Source: Flavobacterium fryxellicola (GTDB lineage Bacteria > Bacteroidota > Bacteroidia > Flavobacteriales > Flavobacteriaceae). Taken from it: 64,000 nucleotides of DNA. The translations under genes were made by a program, and so were the position numbers. The notes beneath the pieces were generated by a model. It was given only the letters and a program-made list of their open reading frames with translations. It searched no databases and was not told where the DNA came from. Below, in pieces: positions 62,225-64,000 of the stretch. Numbering within the stretch: the first letter of the stretch is position 1; every line of letters begins with the position of its first letter. Location of the stretch: NCBI RefSeq assembly GCF_900143245.1, contig NZ_FRDK01000012.1, positions 22,156-86,155 on the forward strand. The letters are read 5' to 3'.

Positions 62225-63430
62225 ATGAAAAAATCAATTTTACAAATTTTAGGAATTTTAACTGTATCAGCAACTTTAGTAACAAGTTGTACATCCGATA
62301 CTAATGGATCTGATAGTCCTTCGTCAACATTTGTCGTTACGCCTAATGATTTTAAAGGGACAATTACTGAGGGAGAAGTTGTGTTAGTCGCTGGAACGAC
62401 CTACAAATTGTCTGGAAAAATTCAAGTCAATAGTGGTGCTACTTTAACTATTCCTGCAGGAACAATAATTGAAGGTACTGGCGGTACAGCATCATATATC
62501 GCCGTTGCTCAAGGTGGAAAACTAAATGTAAATGGTACAGCAAATAAACCAGTTGTAATGACAAGCGGACTGGCTACTAAAAAAGCAGGAGACTGGGGAG
62601 GTTTAGTAATATGTGGTAAAGCACCTATCAACCGCGTAAGTGGAGGAGCTAGTACTGCACAATCTGAAGTTGCAGATTTAGCTTATGGTGGTACAGTGGC
62701 CAATGACAATTCTGGATCTATCAGATATTTGAGAATAGAATATGCTGGTGCAGCTTTTAACAGTGAAAAAGAATTTAACGGAGCTTCATTATTTGGAGTA
62801 GGTTCTGGAACAACTTTCGAGTATGTTGAGACTTACCAAGGTGCAGATGATGGTTTCGAATTTTTTGGAGGAACAGTTAACACTTCTAATTTAATTTCTT
62901 TCGGTAATGAAGATGATCAGTATGACTGGACTGAAGGTTGGTCTGGTACCAACACAAACTGGTACGGAAAAATAGCATTTGGAAAAGGAAACAGAGGAAT
63001 TGAAGCAGATAATTTTGAATTAGGTTTCGCTAATACTCCCATTGCTAACCCAACAATTACGAATCTTACATTAGTTGGTCCTGGAAGTACTGCTTCATCA
63101 TTAATATACACGGAAAATCAAGGTTTAAAATTGAGAAGAGGAACAAAAGGAATTTTTTCTAATGTAGTATTAAGCTCTTGGGCTACAGGTGTTGATATAG
63201 AACATGATGAAAGTTTAAATGCAATCGGAACTGGTCTTAAAATTACTGGAATAAACTTTATAGATGTCACTACTAAAACTAAAGGTAAAAAGACAGCTGT
63301 AGCGCCTGCTACAAGCGGAGTTAGCGCAGATGCCTCCTTAGTTCTTGCCTCTGAAATAAGTACTGCAACTGGAGCAGGAAATGGAGTAAATGCTCCTTCT
63401 TGGTCTACAGGATGGTCTGTTGGACTATAA
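62225..63430 (+). CDS. Right-handed beta-helix surface or periplasmic lipoprotein
   Basis: A 401 aa lipoprotein: signal peptide with lipobox ATLVTSC and acylated Cys22. Gly/Thr/Asn-rich repeats (GATLTIPAGTIIEGTG, GGKLNVNGTANKPVVMTS, GDWGGLVICGKAPIN, YAGAAFNSEKE) with periodic short strands indicate a pectate-lyase-like beta-helix. No catalytic motif identified. Together with the upstream receptor and downstream T9SS mini-protein it forms a likely functional set. Confidence 0.82.
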   Translation: MKKSILQILGILTVSATLVTSCTSDTNGSDSPSSTFVVTPNDFKGTITEGEVVLVAGTTYKLSGKIQVNSGATLTIPAGTIIEGTGGTASYIAVAQGGKLNVNGTANKPVVMTSGLATKKAGDWGGLVICGKAPINRVSGGASTAQSEVADLAYGGTVANDNSGSIRYLRIEYAGAAFNSEKEFNGASLFGVGSGTTFEYVETYQGADDGFEFFGGTVNTSNLISFGNEDDQYDWTEGWSGTNTNWYGKIAFGKGNRGIEADNFELGFANTPIANPTITNLTLVGPGSTASSLIYTENQGLKLRRGTKGIFSNVVLSSWATGVDIEHDESLNAIGTGLKITGINFIDVTTKTKGKKTAVAPATSGVSADASLVLASEISTATGAGNGVNAPSWSTGWSVGL

Positions 63431-63450
63431 TTAAAACATTATGTAATACT

Positions 63451-63482
63451 AAACATCCTGAGCAATCAGGATGTTTTTTTTT
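63451..63482 (+). terminator. Terminator of the beta-helix lipoprotein gene
   Basis: ACATCCTGA/TCAGGATGT with a 4 nt loop and a T9 run. Confidence 0.9.
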
Positions 63483-63532
63483 GGTATGCTTTTTGAAATA
63501 TATTTTGTATATTTACTATTCAAACTAATCTG

Positions 63533-63871
63533 ATGGCAAAAAACTACTTTTATACAATTACATTATTGGTTTTTTTATTATCCCTTAGCATTAGTGCTCA
63601 GGAAAATAAGCAACAACCAAGAACACAAGAAACCGCTTCTATTGAAGGTTTAAGCTTGTACCCAAACCCAGTGAATAATGGCAAAGTCTACGTTACCACA
63701 AAAAACGATCTCGATAAAGAAATAATTATCTTTGATGTTTTAGGTAAAAAAGTACTTCAAACCGTATTGAGCTCAAGAGAATTAAATGTTTCTACGCTTT
63801 CTTCTGGTGTTTACATCATCAGGATTAATGAAAGGGAAGCCTCCGCGACCAGGAAATTAATTATAAGATAA
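63533..63871 (+). CDS. Minimal T9SS sorting-domain protein
   Basis: A 112 aa protein: Sec signal peptide 1-22 (SISAQ), a linker of about 17 residues, then a complete type A T9SS sorting domain (LSLYPNPVNNGKVYV ... SSGVYIIRINE ... KLIIR). There is essentially no cargo domain. It could be a substrate that is only anchored or cleaved, a decoy, or the leftover of a lost secreted enzyme. It follows the lipoprotein gene but has a terminator in between. Confidence 0.88.
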   Translation: MAKNYFYTITLLVFLLSLSISAQENKQQPRTQETASIEGLSLYPNPVNNGKVYVTTKNDLDKEIIIFDVLGKKVLQTVLSSRELNVSTLSSGVYIIRINEREASATRKLIIR

Positions 63872-63964
63872 TTTAAAAAATAAATACAAAAGCTCCATTC
63901 CTATTGAGGGCACTGAAAAACATCGTCTGTTTTGATTTGTGTCATTTTTATAGACCAAAAAAAA

Positions 63965-64000
63965 CGCTTATAATCGAATTTTTAAGATTCGTTATAAGCG
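63965..64000. terminator. Inverted repeat at the window edge
   Basis: CGCTTATAA and TTATAAGCG plus inner CGAAT/ATTCG form a hairpin with a single bulge. The window ends inside it, so any following T-run is not seen; a terminator is the likeliest reading. Confidence 0.5.

Overview
The window reads as a chromosomal segment of a Flavobacterium-like member of the Bacteroidota. The DNA is AT-rich. Several upstream regions carry the Bacteroidota -7 element TAnnTTTG rather than a sigma70-type -10. The gene content also fits: TonB-dependent receptors with carboxypeptidase-regulatory N-domains, type IX secretion (T9SS) sorting domains, GLPGLI-family proteins, DUF3078, DUF3109, DUF3127 and DUF4301 proteins, and a bacterial GGGP synthase. 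I saw no rRNA, tRNA, CRISPR array, prophage or transposase.

Layout. 0-7.5 kb: a ThiF/MoeB-type E1 enzyme, aat, an SSB-tailed DUF3127 protein, a flavin reductase, a histidine kinase, a secreted transglutaminase-like protein, a HIT protein, greA with a hairpin/U-tract in its leader, and a Rieske-like lipoprotein. 7.7-17.1 kb: the most unusual region (below). 17.3-23.7 kb: a TPP-riboswitch-controlled TonB receptor (probably thiamine uptake), arfB, a NadR-like kinase fused to DUF4301, pnuC and GGGP synthase. 23.8-29.8 kb: a Crp/Fnr regulator, a small membrane protein with a truncated hemoglobin, a phosphopantetheinyl transferase, ahcY, a roughly 0.9 kb gene-poor stretch, a Cys-rich four-helix (copper-binding type) protein and tadA. 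29.9-44.1 kb: dxs, DUF3078, an M36 metallopeptidase with a T9SS tail, dgt, an RDD protein, nrdA, nrdB, DUF3109 and DUF4412. 44.3-57.3 kb: marC, a small FAD oxidoreductase, an operon of HupE, dCMP deaminase and S41 protease, a TerB-like protein, fbp, a GNAT, aspartate kinase, a very large outer-membrane barrel protein and a glycosyltransferase. 57.4-63.9 kb: a PhoR/PhoB-like pair, a TonB receptor, a beta-helix lipoprotein and a minimal protein that is almost only a T9SS sorting domain.

The strongest candidate for an undescribed system is the minus-strand array at 7.7-17.1 kb. It repeats the unit [small secreted peptide gene - RNA hairpin - GLPGLI-family gene (- TonB receptor)]. There are five peptide genes (called pepA to pepE here, in transcription order) and six GLPGLI paralogues. 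The last unit has a full-length TonB receptor, and two other units keep only a truncated N-terminal stub of that receptor, with a shared end. The peptides share a nearly identical signal-peptide region, but their cores are unrelated apart from a Cys-x(27-31)-Cys spacing. Gaps between peptide and GLPGLI genes carry hairpins whose sequences differ but stay self-complementary. Three peptide genes have lost the ATG found in the other two (ATA in pepC and pepE; a disrupted start in pepB). This looks like an amplified, diversifying set of secreted Cys peptides with cognate partner proteins; function is not known from the sequence.

Two families of dispersed structured repeats also occur: three copies of a TAGCCCCGAT...TAGCTCC palindromic element and two copies of a GGGCGTGA...TCACGC element. 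In both, conserved flanks enclose unrelated but self-pairing central arms.
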